From positions 1-36,965 of the forward strand of contig QUFC01000043.1 of the NCBI GenBank assembly GCA_003478355.1: DNA of 36,965 nucleotides, given 5' to 3'. The stretch comes from Lachnospiraceae bacterium AM48-27BH (lineage in GTDB: Bacteria; Bacillota; Clostridia; Lachnospirales; Lachnospiraceae). Each line of letters begins with the position of its first letter. Position 1 is the stretch's first letter. Position numbers and translations under genes: made by a program. Under the pieces are notes generated by a model that worked only from the letters and a program-made list of their open reading frames with translations, did no database searches and had not been told where the DNA came from. Shown here in pieces: positions 25,226 through 36,824 of the stretch.

Positions 25226-25440
25226 TTATCCACAAAATGTTGATAACTTGTGGATAACCGTCTGGATAAGCTCTGGACAACTAAAATTTCGTTCACAGGC
25301 CCGTCCCCGAAATCCTTATATTTTAAGGCACAGCTCTTTGTGCATAACAGAAGATAGGTTTTTCCACATTTTTGTGGATATCTATGTTGACGACTGGCTA
25401 TTTCCGGCCTATTCACATGTTTTTCACATAGTTATCCACA
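25226..25440. promoter_or_regulatory. oriC: oriC, part upstream of dnaA (DnaA boxes)
   Basis: Perfect DnaA boxes lie at 25226-25234 (TTATCCACA), 25249-25257 (TGTGGATAA, reverse) and 25432-25440 (TTATCCACA). One-mismatch forms are at 25261-25269 (TCTGGATAA) and 25373-25381 (TGTGGATAT). The rest of 25141-25571 is AT-rich and non-coding apart from the dnaA promoter. The cluster also allows DnaA to control its own gene. Confidence 0.9.
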
Positions 25441-25457
25441 GATTTTTGCTATTTTCG

Positions 25458-25486
25458 TTGAAAAAATTTCTTTCCTGTTATAGAAT
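25458..25486 (+). promoter_or_regulatory. dnaA promoter
   Basis: TTGAAA (25458-25463) and TAGAAT (25481-25486) are 17 bases apart, 18 bases after a perfect DnaA box, consistent with autoregulation. The dnaA ATG is about 85 bases further. Confidence 0.7.
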
Positions 25487-25571
25487 AGTCATATGATTGG
25501 GTCATCAGGCTCTTTTTTATAGATCCCCGCGAATGGGATTCTATTTTTCAAAACACGTTAGGAGATTCTCT

Positions 25572-26941
25572 ATGCTTGAACAATTAAAAGAACAATGGGA
25601 TAACATTCTTCTCCATGTCAAAGAAGAACACGATATCATGGACGTTTCCTTTAATACCTGGCTTCTCCCGCTGAAGATCTTTGCGGTGGATGGAAATGTC
25701 GTGAAGATTCTCGCTCCGGATGCGCAGATGCTGCGCTACATCCAGAAAAAATACGGCCTGATTCTGCAGGTTTCCATCGAAGAGGTCACTGGTTTTGCCT
25801 GTACCCTTGATTTCATCACGGAAGATGACGTCAAGGAAAAAGAAAAACCGGAAAAAATGCTGATCCAGAATACTCCTGGCGATGTGAGCCAGACTGCGCT
25901 GCAGAATGCCAACTTAAACCCGCGCTACACCTTTGATACTTTCGTGGTCGGCGCTAACAATAACTTAGCCCATGCGGCAGCCCTGGCAGTAGCCGAATCC
26001 CCAGGCGAGGTTTACAATCCGCTGTTTATTTATGGAGGCGTGGGACTTGGAAAAACCCATCTGATGCACTCCATCGCCCATTTTATTTTGAAAAATAACC
26101 CGGAAGCCAAGATTTTATACGTGACTTCTGAGAAATTTACTAATGAGCTAATCGACGCCATCCGTAACAAAAACAACATTTCCACCACGGAATTCCGTGA
26201 GAAATACCGTAACAACGATATACTTTTGATCGACGATATCCAGTTTATTATCGGTAAGGAAAGTACCCAGGAGGAATTTTTCCATACCTTTAATACCCTC
26301 TATGAAGCCAAAAAGCAGATCATCATCTCCTCCGATAAACCGCCGAAAGAGATCGAGACACTGGAAGAGAGACTCCGTTCCCGTTTTGAGTGGGGTCTGA
26401 CCGTGGACATCCAGTCTCCTGATTATGAAACAAGAATGGCGATCCTTCGCAAAAAAGAAGAGATGGAAGGCTACAATATTGATAATGAAGTCATCAAATA
26501 CATTGCCACCAACATCAAATCCAACATCCGTGAGCTGGAAGGCGCGCTGACCAAGATCGTTGCCCTCTCCAAGCTGGATCACAACAAGGAGATCAACATC
26601 GCTCTGGCTGAAGAAGCATTAAAGGATATCATTTCTCCGAACGCGGAGCGGAAAGTGACGCCAGAGCTGATCATCCAGGTGGTTGCAGACCATTTTGGCA
26701 TCACCCCTCTGGATATCTCTTCTCAAAAACGGAATAAAGAAGTCGTTTATCCACGGCAGATCGTCATGTACCTGTGCCAGAGTATGACCGGAGCTCCTTA
26801 CAGGAGATCGGCCGTTACCTTGGCGGACGTGACCATACTACCATTATTCACGGGCGTGAGAAGATCGCAGCGGACTTAAAGACCAACGAAAATCTGGCCA
26901 ACACCATTGAGATTTTGAAGAAAAAGCTCAGTCCACAGTAA
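25572..26941 (+). pseudogene. dnaA: DnaA replication initiator with a single-base loss near the end
   Basis: The ATG at 25572 (MLEQLKEQWDNILLH) follows TAGGAGA. Domain I is at 1-80, domain III has Walker A GGVGLGKTHLMH and Walker B ILLIDDIQF, and domain IV begins normally (VTPELIIQVVADHFGITPLD, RQIVMYLCQSMTGAP). At 26797-26800 the sequence CCTTACAG should be CCTTTACAG: with one T added, the frame continues LQEIGRYLGGRDHTTIIHG, the DNA-binding signature, to a stop at 26941, giving 456 residues. As written, the frame goes to a false end at 26879 and loses the signature. DnaA is essential, so a read or assembly error is likely. Confidence 0.95.
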
Positions 26942-26965
26942 TTTGTGGAAAACCTGTTGGCAGAC

Positions 26966-27052
26966 TGTGGATAACTGCAGTGGATTTTTCGCCGGATTTT
27001 CTCCTGTGGATAATCAAAAAGTTGTTACATGGATTTTCGGTGGTTATCCACA
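26966..27052. promoter_or_regulatory. oriC: oriC, part downstream of dnaA (DnaA boxes)
   Basis: Three perfect boxes: TGTGGATAA at 26966-26974 and 27005-27013, and TTATCCACA at 27044-27052, about 39 bases apart each. AT-rich sequence follows to 27198 and is the likely place of strand opening. I could not define the unwinding element more exactly. Confidence 0.88.
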
Positions 27053-27198
27053 AGGTTTTTCCCAGTGGATCTTGAAGCAGTTCAAAGGGTTTCTTAGGTT
27101 TTACACAAATTCACAGCCCCTACTACGAATGCTACGGAAAGTATTTCTTTATACACGTATTTATTTTGGATTTTCCAGCAAAGGAGTTATCAACAATT

Positions 27199-28317
27199 AT
27201 GAAACTGACATTCCAGAAAGACGACCTGTTAAATGGCATTAATATTGTTTTAAAAGCAGTTCCATCCAAAACCACCATGCCGATCTTAGAATGTATCTTA
27301 ATCGATGCATCCGATAACCAGATCAAATTAACGGCCAATGACATGGAACTTGGTATTGAGACGAAGGTAGAAGGTTCGATTTTATCCAAAGGTAAGATCG
27401 CTCTTGATGCAAAATTATTATCTGAGATCATTCGTAAATTATCTGGTGGTGAATCGGATATCACCATCGAATCTGATGATAAGTACAATACCACCATTAC
27501 CTGTGACAACTCTGTTTTCCACATTCAGGGAAAAAATGGCGATGAGTTTTCCTATCTCCCCTTTATTGAGAAGGATCATTTCATCTGTCTGTCTCAGTTC
27601 ACCTTAAAAGAAGTGATCCGCCAGACGTTATTTTCCATCTCTGTCAATGACAGCAATAAGATGATGACAGGTGAGTTATTCCAGGTGACGGACAATGAGT
27701 TAAAAGTGGTTTCTCTGGACGGACACCGCATGTCTATCCGCAAGGTTGAGTTAAAAGATCATTATGAAAATATAAAAGTGATCGTTCCTGGCAAGACTTT
27801 AGGTGAGATCAGCAAGATCTTAAACGGGGATAATGAAAAAGATGTCCGTATTTACTTCAGCAAGAACCATATTCTCTTTGAGTTTGACGATACGGTTGTG
27901 GTTTCCCGTCTGATCGAGGGCGAGTATTTCCGCATTGATCAGATGCTTTCCAGTGATTATGAGACAAAAGTAACGGTGAATAAGAAAGAATTCTTAGACT
28001 GTATTGACCGGGCCAGCATCCTGATCCGTGAAAACGACAAAAAACCGATCATCATCAGTATCACCGATCACTCCATGGAATTAAAGATGAATTCCAGCTT
28101 CGGTTCCATGAACGCGGAAGTGATGATCCACAAGAATGGTAAGGACATCATGATCGGCTTCAACCCGAAATTCCTGATGGATGCCCTCCGGATCATTGAT
28201 GATGAGGAAGTTGATCTGTATATGATGAATCCAAAGTCCCCATGCTTCATTAAGGATGCGGATGAGAACTATATTTATCTGATTCTGCCGGTAAACTTTA
28301 ATGCGGCATCTGTTTAG
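27199..28317 (+). CDS. dnaN: DNA polymerase III beta subunit (sliding clamp)
   Basis: I start at ATG 27199 (MKLTFQKDDLLNGINIVLKA) with AAAGGAG 13 bases upstream; an in-frame ATG 11 codons earlier gives no sensible extension. The 372-residue product has the three clamp domains, with TMPILECILIDA near the start, the middle segment FSISVNDSNKMMTGELFQVT, and the C-terminal LILPVNFNAASV. As a ring it holds polymerase III and repair proteins on DNA. It is probably cotranscribed with yaaA and recF. Confidence 0.97.
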   Translation: MKLTFQKDDLLNGINIVLKAVPSKTTMPILECILIDASDNQIKLTANDMELGIETKVEGSILSKGKIALDAKLLSEIIRKLSGGESDITIESDDKYNTTITCDNSVFHIQGKNGDEFSYLPFIEKDHFICLSQFTLKEVIRQTLFSISVNDSNKMMTGELFQVTDNELKVVSLDGHRMSIRKVELKDHYENIKVIVPGKTLGEISKILNGDNEKDVRIYFSKNHILFEFDDTVVVSRLIEGEYFRIDQMLSSDYETKVTVNKKEFLDCIDRASILIRENDKKPIIISITDHSMELKMNSSFGSMNAEVMIHKNGKDIMIGFNPKFLMDALRIIDDEEVDLYMMNPKSPCFIKDADENYIYLILPVNFNAASV

Positions 28318-28338
28318 GGAAAACTGAAGGAGTAAACC

Positions 28339-28548
28339 ATGGAAGTGATCAAATTAAGAGACGAATACATCAAATTGGGACAGGCATTAAAGGCAGCAGG
28401 GCTTGTGGAAACAGGTGTTGATGCCAAATATGCCATCGAGGATGGTCTGGTAAAAGTAAATGGCGAAGTGGCAACACAGCGAGGCAAGAAGCTTCATGCC
28501 GGAGATGTGGTAAGCTACGATGGAGAGACCATCAAAATTGAAGCATAA
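28339..28548 (+). CDS. yaaA: S4-domain RNA-binding protein YaaA
   Basis: A 69-residue protein with a single S4 domain (YIKLGQALKAAGLVETGVDA, DGLVKVNGEVATQRGKKL and HAGDVVSYDG). It lies between dnaN and recF, as in Bacillus (YaaA/RlbA). The family binds RNA and is linked to ribosome assembly. Spacing is 21 bases after dnaN and 3 before recF. Confidence 0.92.
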   Translation: MEVIKLRDEYIKLGQALKAAGLVETGVDAKYAIEDGLVKVNGEVATQRGKKLHAGDVVSYDGETIKIEA

Positions 28549-28551
28549 ATC

Positions 28552-29637
28552 ATGATCATCGAGTCAATTGAACTGAAAAATTACCGGAATTATGAAAATT
28601 TACAGTTAGAATTAAGTCCGGGGACTAATATTTTCTACGGGGACAATGCCCAGGGAAAGACCAATATCTTAGAGTCGGTCTATGTCTGCTGCACGACCAA
28701 GTCCCACAAAGGAAGCAAAGACAAAGAGATGATCCGGTTCGGAGAGGATGAGGCCCATATCAAGCTGACCGTGAGGAAGCAGGATGTGCCTTACCGGATC
28801 GATATGCATTTAAAGAAAAATAAAGCCAAGGGGATTGCCATTAACGGAATTCCGATTCGGAAAGCCAGCGAGCTGTTTGGCATTGTCAACGTGGTATTTT
28901 TCTCGCCGGAGGACTTAAACATCATTAAAAATGGTCCTGCGGAGCGGAGAAGATTTCTTGATCTGGAGTTATGTCAACTAAATAAGCTGTATGTCCATGG
29001 ACTGATCCAGTACAACCGGGTGGTGACTCAGAGAAATAAGCTGTTAAAAGAGCTTTCTTTCCATCCGGAATATGAGGAGACCCTGGATATCTGGGATCTG
29101 CAGCTTGCCCAGTATGGACGCCAGGTTATTGAGTACCGGACGGATTTTGTGAAACAGTTAAATGAGATGATCGTTGGAATCCATAACCAGTTGTCAGGAG
29201 GAAAGGAACATCTGGAGATTTTCTATGAACCCAATGTGGAGGCGGAAAAGCTGGAAGACGCCCTGGCGAAAAACCGGGATTCGGACCTCAGACAGCGGAC
29301 TACCGGCATTGGTCCCCATCGGGATGATATCAGTTTTATCGTCAATGGAATTGATATCCGCAGGTTTGGTTCCCAGGGGCAGCAGAGAACCGCAGCCTTG
29401 TCCCTGAAACTGGCAGAGATTGAACTGGTAAAATACCTGGTAAAGGATTATCCGGTCCTGCTTTTGGACGATGTGTTATCGGAACTGGATGGAAGCAGGC
29501 AGGAACATCTGTTAGCCGGGATCGACCATATCCAGACCATGATCACCTGCACAGGTCTGGAAGATTTTTTGAGCCATCGTTTCCCCATTGATAAGATCTA
29601 CAAGGTGGTGGAAGGAACGGTATCAGGTGAAAACTAA
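28552..29637 (+). CDS. recF: DNA replication and repair protein RecF
   Basis: A 361-residue SMC-like ATPase. Walker A GDNAQGKTNIL is at about 30-40, the ABC signature region FGSQGQQRTAALSLKLAE near 275, and Walker B PVLLLDDVLSELD near 305. GIGPHRDD is also present. RecF helps load RecA at gaps with RecO and RecR. Length is typical. Its start is 3 bases after yaaA, so it is coupled, and it ends 20 bases before gyrB. Confidence 0.97.
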   Translation: MIIESIELKNYRNYENLQLELSPGTNIFYGDNAQGKTNILESVYVCCTTKSHKGSKDKEMIRFGEDEAHIKLTVRKQDVPYRIDMHLKKNKAKGIAINGIPIRKASELFGIVNVVFFSPEDLNIIKNGPAERRRFLDLELCQLNKLYVHGLIQYNRVVTQRNKLLKELSFHPEYEETLDIWDLQLAQYGRQVIEYRTDFVKQLNEMIVGIHNQLSGGKEHLEIFYEPNVEAEKLEDALAKNRDSDLRQRTTGIGPHRDDISFIVNGIDIRRFGSQGQQRTAALSLKLAEIELVKYLVKDYPVLLLDDVLSELDGSRQEHLLAGIDHIQTMITCTGLEDFLSHRFPIDKIYKVVEGTVSGEN

Positions 29638-29648
29638 TAATTTAGTAG

Positions 29649-31571
<1,923 letters not shown>

Positions 31572-31585
31572 AAAAGGAGAGCACA

Positions 31586-34102
31586 ATGGAACCCAATATC
31601 TTTGATAAAATTCATGACATAGATTTGAAAAAGACCATGGAGAAATCCTATATCGATTACGCCATGAGCGTTATCGCTTCCAGGGCTCTTCCGGATGTAA
31701 GGGACGGTTTAAAGCCGGTTCAGCGAAGAGTTCTCTACTCCATGATCGAGTTAAACAACGGTCCGGACAAGCCACATCGTAAATGTGCCCGTATCGTCGG
31801 CGATACCATGGGTAAATACCATCCACACGGCGACAGCTCTATTTATGGTGCGTTAGTCAACATGGCCCAGGAATGGTCTACCCGTTATCCGTTGGTAGAC
31901 GGACACGGAAACTTTGGTTCCGTTGATGGCGATGGCGCCGCAGCGATGCGATACACGGAGGCCCGTTTAAGCCGGATCTCCATGGAGATGTTAGCGGATA
32001 TCGGGAAAGATACCGTTGATTTCGTACCGAACTTTGATGAGACTGAGAAAGAACCGACCGTTCTTCCTTCCAGATACCCGAACCTGCTGGTCAATGGTAC
32101 TTCCGGTATTGCAGTTGGTATGGCTACCAATATCCCGCCTCACAACTTACGGGAGGTGATCGGGGCGGTTGTCAAGATCATTGACAACCAGGTAGAAGAA
32201 AACCGGGAAACCACCATCGACGAGGTGATGGACATCATCAAGGGACCGGATTTTCCAACAGGAGCTGAGGTTCTTGGCAAAGCCGGAATCGACGAGGCAT
32301 ACCGGACTGGCCGCGGTAAGATCCGTGTCCGTGCCGTTTCCAACATCGAGACGATGCCAAATGGCAAGAGTCGTATTATTGTCACCGAAATTCCATATCT
32401 GGTGAATAAAGCCCGTCTCATCGAGAAGATCGCAGAGTTAGTAAAGGAAAAACGCGTAGATGGCATTACGGATCTGCGTGATGAGTCTGACCGCAGCGGT
32501 ATGCGTATCGTTATTGAACTGCGCCGTGATGTGAATGCCAACGTGGTTTTAAACCAGTTGTTAAAGCACACCCAGTTACAGGATACCTTTGGCGTGATCA
32601 TGCTGGCATTAGTCAACAATCAGCCGAAGGTCTTAAACCTGTTAGAAATGTTAAATTACTATCTGGATCATCAGAAAGATGTGGTGACCAGAAGAACCAG
32701 ATACGATCTGAATAAGGCAGAAGAGCGCGCCCACATCTTAGAGGGCTTACTGATCGCCTTAGACAACATTGACGAAGTGATCCGTATCATCCGTGGCTCC
32801 CAGACTGTCCAGCTTGCAAAACAGCAGTTGATGGAGCGTTTCGGTCTAAGTGACGCCCAGTCCCAGGCCATTGTAGACATGCGACTGAGAGCTCTGACCG
32901 GTCTGGAACGTGACAAGTTAGAGAATGAATACAAAGAACTGGAGGTAAGAATTGCAGAGTTGAAGGCGATTCTTGCAGATGAGAAGAAGCTTCTCGGCGT
33001 GATCAAAGAAGAGATCCAGGTGATCTCTGACAAATACGGCGATGACAGAAGAACTTCTATCGGATTTGATGAGTTTGATATGTCTGCAGAGGACTTAATT
33101 CCAAACGATGAGACCATCGTTGCCATGACCAAGCTTGGCTATATCAAGAGAATGTCCAAGGACAATTTCAAGAGCCAGAACCGCGGCGGCAAAGGAATCA
33201 AGGGTATGCAGACCATCGATGAGGATTATATCGAGGATCTGATCCTGACCAAGAACCATAACTATATCATGTTCTTTACCAATACCGGCCGTGTATACCG
33301 CTTAAAGGCATATGCGATCCCAGAAGCAGGAAGAACAGCCAGAGGAACCGCTATCGTGAACCTGATCCAGCTTCTTCCGGGCGAGAAGATCACCGCCATC
33401 ATTTCCATGAAGGAATATGATGATGAGAAGTTCCTGTTTATGGCAACCAGGAATGGTATGGTAAAGAAGACCCCGATGCGCGAGTACGCCAATGTCAGAA
33501 AGACCGGACTTCAGGCCATTGTCCTTCGGGAAAATGATGAGCTGATCGAGGTTAAAGCTACAGACAACAAGCGGGATATCTTTATGGTTACCAAATTTGG
33601 TAAATCCATTCGTTTCCATGAAACGGATGTGCGCGTAACCGGCCGTGTATCTATGGGTGTCATTGGCATGAATCTGGATGATGGTGATGAGATCATAGGC
33701 ATGCAGATGGATTCCCAGGGTGAGACCCTGCTGGTGGTATCTGAAAATGGAATTGGAAAGAGAACAGATATTTCTGAATTCCCAATCCAGAAACGTGGTG
33801 GCAAAGGGGTTCTCTGCTATAAAATCGTAGAGAAGACCGGATATCTGGTAGGAGCGAAATTGGTTCATGAAGACCATGATATCATGATGATCACCAATGA
33901 GGGCATAGTAATCAGAATCGGCGTGAAGGATATTTCCATCATCGGAAGAAATACCTCCGGTGTGAAACTGATGAACATTGATCCGAATTCTGATACCCGG
34001 ATTGCCAGCATCGCGAAGGTAAGGGATGATGAGCAGAATCCAGAGGTGGAAGATGCGATCGATGAACAGGAAACGGAAGAAGCTTCCACAGATACGGAAT
34101 AA
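31586..34102 (+). CDS. gyrA: DNA gyrase subunit A
   Basis: An 838-residue GyrA. The catalytic tyrosine is in [11 protein letters not shown], and the quinolone region reads [20 protein letters not shown], with Ser at the E. coli 83 position and Gly at the 87 position. The C-terminal beta-pinwheel has the GyrA-box as QNRGGKG and a second QKRGGKG. The tail is acidic. It begins 14 bases after gyrB and the pair is surely cotranscribed. Gly at position 87 is, to my knowledge, usual in Lachnospiraceae, and so not a sign of selection by drugs. Confidence 0.98.
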   Translation: MEPNIFDKIHDIDLKKTMEKSYIDYAMSVIASRALPDVRDGLKPVQRRVLYSMIELNNGPDKPHRKCARIVGDTMGKYHPHGDSSIYGALVNMAQEWSTRYPLVDGHGNFGSVDGDGAAAMRYTEARLSRISMEMLADIGKDTVDFVPNFDETEKEPTVLPSRYPNLLVNGTSGIAVGMATNIPPHNLREVIGAVVKIIDNQVEENRETTIDEVMDIIKGPDFPTGAEVLGKAGIDEAYRTGRGKIRVRAVSNIETMPNGKSRIIVTEIPYLVNKARLIEKIAELVKEKRVDGITDLRDESDRSGMRIVIELRRDVNANVVLNQLLKHTQLQDTFGVIMLALVNNQPKVLNLLEMLNYYLDHQKDVVTRRTRYDLNKAEERAHILEGLLIALDNIDEVIRIIRGSQTVQLAKQQLMERFGLSDAQSQAIVDMRLRALTGLERDKLENEYKELEVRIAELKAILADEKKLLGVIKEEIQVISDKYGDDRRTSIGFDEFDMSAEDLIPNDETIVAMTKLGYIKRMSKDNFKSQNRGGKGIKGMQTIDEDYIEDLILTKNHNYIMFFTNTGRVYRLKAYAIPEAGRTARGTAIVNLIQLLPGEKITAIISMKEYDDEKFLFMATRNGMVKKTPMREYANVRKTGLQAIVLRENDELIEVKATDNKRDIFMVTKFGKSIRFHETDVRVTGRVSMGVIGMNLDDGDEIIGMQMDSQGETLLVVSENGIGKRTDISEFPIQKRGGKGVLCYKIVEKTGYLVGAKLVHEDHDIMMITNEGIVIRIGVKDISIIGRNTSGVKLMNIDPNSDTRIASIAKVRDDEQNPEVEDAIDEQETEEASTDTE

Positions 34103-34128
34103 TGAAAAATCAGAAATATCAGAGCAGC

Positions 34129-34163
34129 GAGACCTTTCCATAGATTTTCTAAGGAAAGGTCTC
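34129..34163 (+). terminator. Terminator after gyrA
   Basis: GAGACCTTTCC and GGAAAGGTCTC form 11 perfect pairs around a 13-base loop, 26 bases after the gyrA stop. The T tract after it is weak (TTGCATTATC). Confidence 0.65.
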
Positions 34164-34299
34164 TTGCATTATCAGTGGGAATCCCTTATGATTGAGTTTA
34201 AGAAAGACTTTACAAAAGATCATGATTGTCCAGCAGGCTGATGCTATGATTGAGAGGAAGCTGAACAGTTATCATAGAATAAAGGAGGAGTCATCAGAT

Positions 34300-35142
34300 A
34301 TGCGGTCAGTGAAAACAGAAGAGATCACCCGCCAGATCCGGGAAATGTGCATTGAGGCCAATCATTTTTTATCCTCGGATATGAAAGAAGTTTTTGACCA
34401 GGCGGTAAAGAAAGAAGAATCCCCTCTTGGCAGACAGATTTTAAATCAGTTAGAGGAAAATTTAAAGATTGCGGGGGAAGACATGATTCCCATCTGCCAG
34501 GATACCGGAATGGCAGTTATTTTTATCAAAGCAGGACAGGAAGTTCATTTTGAAGGTGGCTCCTTGACTGATGCTGTCAATGAAGGCGTCCGTCAGGGCT
34601 ATGTAGATGGATATTTAAGGAAGTCCGTTGTCCGCGATCCGATCGAGCGGGAAAACACGAAGGATAACACGCCTGCGATCATCCATTATGAGATCGTGGA
34701 GGGCGACCAGGTGGATATCACCGTAGCGCCAAAAGGCTTTGGAAGTGAAAATATGAGTCGTGTTTTCATGTTAAAACCGGCAGATGGCATAGAAGGTGTC
34801 AAAGAAGCTATTTTAACAGCCGTGAAAGATGCAGGACCTAATGCCTGTCCTCCTATGGTTGTCGGCGTCGGCATCGGAGGAACGTTTGAAAAATGCGCCC
34901 TGATGGCCAAACATGCTCTTACCAGAAATCTCCATGAGATTTCCCCGGTTCCATATGTCCGTGAACTGGAGAAGGAGATGTTAGAAAAAATCAATAACTT
35001 AGGTATTGGACCAGGTGGTCTTGGCGGAAGAGTGACTGCCTTTGCGGTGAATATTGAGACTTATCCGACCCACATTGCGGGACTTCCGGTGGCAGTCAAT
35101 ATCTGCTGTCATGTGAACCGTCACGTACACCGGGTTATTTAA
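34300..35142 (+). CDS. fumA: Fumarate hydratase class I, alpha subunit
   Basis: A 280-residue subunit. I start at ATG 34300 because AAAGGAGGAG lies nine bases before it. It has the family blocks PICQDTGMAVIF (with a cluster Cys), KDNTPAIIHYEIVEGD, APKGFGSENMSR and GPNACPPMVVGVGIGG (another Cys), and ends with NICCHVNRHVHRVI. Together with the beta subunit it forms an oxygen-sensitive [4Fe-4S] hydro-lyase: fumarate to malate. L(+)-tartrate dehydratase uses the same architecture, so that is the alternative. It is 12 bases upstream of the beta gene. Confidence 0.93.
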   Translation: MRSVKTEEITRQIREMCIEANHFLSSDMKEVFDQAVKKEESPLGRQILNQLEENLKIAGEDMIPICQDTGMAVIFIKAGQEVHFEGGSLTDAVNEGVRQGYVDGYLRKSVVRDPIERENTKDNTPAIIHYEIVEGDQVDITVAPKGFGSENMSRVFMLKPADGIEGVKEAILTAVKDAGPNACPPMVVGVGIGGTFEKCALMAKHALTRNLHEISPVPYVRELEKEMLEKINNLGIGPGGLGGRVTAFAVNIETYPTHIAGLPVAVNICCHVNRHVHRVI

Positions 35143-35154
35143 GGAGGGGAAAAC

Positions 35155-35709
35155 ATGGACAGACATATTACTGCGCCGATTACCAAAGAAACAGCCAAAA
35201 CACTCCATGCAGGAGATTATGTATATATTACCGGAACTATTTATACTGCCAGAGATGCCGCCCACAAACGGATGCAGGAAACTTTGCAGCGAGGGGAGGC
35301 CCTTCCACTGGAAATGAAGGAAAATGTGATCTATTACATGGGACCATCACCAGCCAGAGAAGGACGTCCGATCGGCTCGGCTGGACCGACCACTGCCAGT
35401 CGTATGGATAAATATGCGCCGGAACTTCTGGATCTGGGACTTGGAGCCATGATCGGTAAAGGAAAAAGAAGCCAGGAAGTGAAGGATGCCATTGTGAGAA
35501 ATGGTTCTGTTTACTTTGCGGCAGTCGGCGGAGCAGGCGCGCTTCTTTCAAAATGCATTTTATCCAGTGAAGTGATCGCTTACGATGATCTTGGAACGGA
35601 GGCGATCCGGAAGCTGCAGGTGAAGGATTTCCCGGTGATCGTGGTAATCGATTCCGAGGGCAATAACCTTTACGAGACTGCAATTCTGGATTATAAACGG
35701 GAGTCATAA
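35155..35709 (+). CDS. fumB: Fumarate hydratase class I, beta subunit
   Basis: A 184-residue subunit with the signature blocks GDYVYITGTIYTARDAAHKR near the start, YYMGPSPAREGRPIGSAGPT (80-100) and MIGKGKRS, then YFAAVGGAGALLSKCI. It matches the C-terminal domain of the single-chain class I fumarases. AAGGAGGGG precedes the ATG. It is coupled with the alpha subunit and lies 5 bases before plsC. Assignment as fumarase rather than tartrate dehydratase is by context and frequency. Confidence 0.93.
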   Translation: MDRHITAPITKETAKTLHAGDYVYITGTIYTARDAAHKRMQETLQRGEALPLEMKENVIYYMGPSPAREGRPIGSAGPTTASRMDKYAPELLDLGLGAMIGKGKRSQEVKDAIVRNGSVYFAAVGGAGALLSKCILSSEVIAYDDLGTEAIRKLQVKDFPVIVVIDSEGNNLYETAILDYKRES

Positions 35710-35714
35710 AAAGT

Positions 35715-36437
35715 ATGAATCGAATTGTCTATATGGTGCTGCGTCATTTGCTAATCGTTCCGTACTGGTTCTGGAAAATCGACCATATGGGAAAAAGGCC
35801 TGATCAGTATCCAGAGCAGGAACGGTATGACTATTTAAGAAATATCATTAAAACGATTAATCAAAATGGCCGGGTGACGGTGCGAGGCTATGGAGAAGAG
35901 CAGCTTCCTAAGGAAAACGGCTTTATCCTGTTTCCAAATCACCAGGGATTTTTTGACATGCTGGCAATTATTGATACCTGTCCAAAGCCTCTGGGTGTGA
36001 TCATCAAAAAAGAAGCTGCCAACTGGATTCTAGTGAAACAGGTTTTGCGGCTTCTTGGTGGTATTCCTATGGATCGTTCTGATATCCGGGCTGCGATGGA
36101 AGTGATCAAAGAGATGACCAGACAAGTAAAAGAAGGTAAAAATTATGTGATTTTCCCAGAGGGAACAAGAAGCCGGAAGGGCAATGAACTGCTGGAATTT
36201 AAAGCTGGAACCTTCAAAAGCGCTATCAATGCCGGATGCCCCATTATTCCAGTGGCTTTAATCAATAGCTTCCGTCCTTTTGATATTTCTTCAATTAAGA
36301 AAGAACAGGTTGAGGTTCATTATCTGGAACCAATCTACAAAGAACAATATATAGGGTTAAAAACCAGAGAAATCGCAGATCTTGTGCATGATCGCATTCA
36401 GACAGAAATTGACCGATGCATCAAAGTGGCAAAATAA
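35715..36437 (+). CDS. plsC: 1-acyl-glycerol-3-phosphate acyltransferase family
   Basis: A 240-residue PlsC-type acyltransferase. The N-terminus has a hydrophobic stretch (MVLRHLLIVPYWFWKI). The catalytic HX4D motif is in FPNHQGFFDMLA (about 73-84), the second motif in GGIPMDRSDIR (about 115), and the third in VIFPEGTRSRKGN (about 148). The last part is PIIPVALINSF. It adds the second acyl chain when making phosphatidic acid for membrane lipids. It is 5 bases after the fumarase gene and likely cotranscribed; the following promoter starts a new unit. Confidence 0.92.
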   Translation: MNRIVYMVLRHLLIVPYWFWKIDHMGKRPDQYPEQERYDYLRNIIKTINQNGRVTVRGYGEEQLPKENGFILFPNHQGFFDMLAIIDTCPKPLGVIIKKEAANWILVKQVLRLLGGIPMDRSDIRAAMEVIKEMTRQVKEGKNYVIFPEGTRSRKGNELLEFKAGTFKSAINAGCPIIPVALINSFRPFDISSIKKEQVEVHYLEPIYKEQYIGLKTREIADLVHDRIQTEIDRCIKVAK

Positions 36438-36467
36438 GCAGTTTTTGAAAAAAATAAAAAAAACTGG

Positions 36468-36496
36468 TTGACATTTGTATTTATATCGTATATAAT
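36468..36496 (+). promoter_or_regulatory. Promoter of tRNA-Ser
   Basis: TTGACA (36468-36473) and TATAAT (36491-36496) with a 17-base spacer form a full-consensus promoter 58 bases before tRNA-Ser. Confidence 0.9.
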
Positions 36497-36554
36497 TGTC
36501 AATGCGTCTGAAACAAATACTGTTTTTGACAAATCATATGGAAATAACAACTAC

Positions 36555-36642
36555 GGAGAAATACTCAAGAGGCCGAAGAGGCGCCCCTGCTAAGGGTGTA
36601 GGTCGGGCAACCGGCGCGAGGGTTCAAATCCCTCTTTCTCCG
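36555..36642 (+). tRNA. tRNA-Ser (anticodon GCU)
   Basis: An 88-base class II tRNA: acceptor arms GGAGAAA and TTTCTCC, anticodon arm CGCCC-CTGCTAA-GGGTG with anticodon GCT, a long variable arm (AGGTCGGGCAACCGGC) as expected of serine tRNAs, and T arm GAGGG-TTCAAAT-CCCTC. CCA is not encoded. It reads AGC and AGU codons. Confidence 0.95.
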
Positions 36643-36698
36643 CTTCATTTCCAAGTGATTATTTTTTAACTCTAAAGTAAAAAAATAAAAACTTTTGC

Positions 36699-36727
36699 TT
36701 GACAACAACAAGCAAGTATGATAAAGT
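36699..36727 (+). promoter_or_regulatory. rRNA operon promoter P1
   Basis: TTGACA (36699-36704), a 17-base spacer and TAAAGT (36722-36727). AT-rich, A-tract sequence upstream could act as an UP element. Confidence 0.6.
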
Positions 36728-36795
36728 TAATACTCGCCTGGTGAAACAGGAGAGACGGACTTCAAAAAAGTTCAAAAAAATAAATAAAAAAGTTG

Positions 36796-36824
36796 TTGAC
36801 AAACAGAACAACATCTGATATACT
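36796..36824 (+). promoter_or_regulatory. rRNA operon promoter P2
   Basis: TTGACA (36796-36801), a 17-base spacer and TATACT (36819-36824), with an A-rich UP-element-like stretch directly upstream (36765-36792). Confidence 0.88.

Noticed and set aside
25497..25571. Longer dnaA start (25 extra residues)
   Set aside because: The extension overlaps the promoter and UTR, and the good ribosome binding site is just before ATG 25572.
31586..34102. GyrA Gly at the E. coli 87 position as a quinolone-resistance change
   Set aside because: To my knowledge Gly here is usual in Lachnospiraceae, and the Ser at position 83 is unchanged.
34103..34299. Longer fumA start at 34192
   Set aside because: The extension has no family similarity, and the strong AAAGGAGGAG lies just before ATG 34300.
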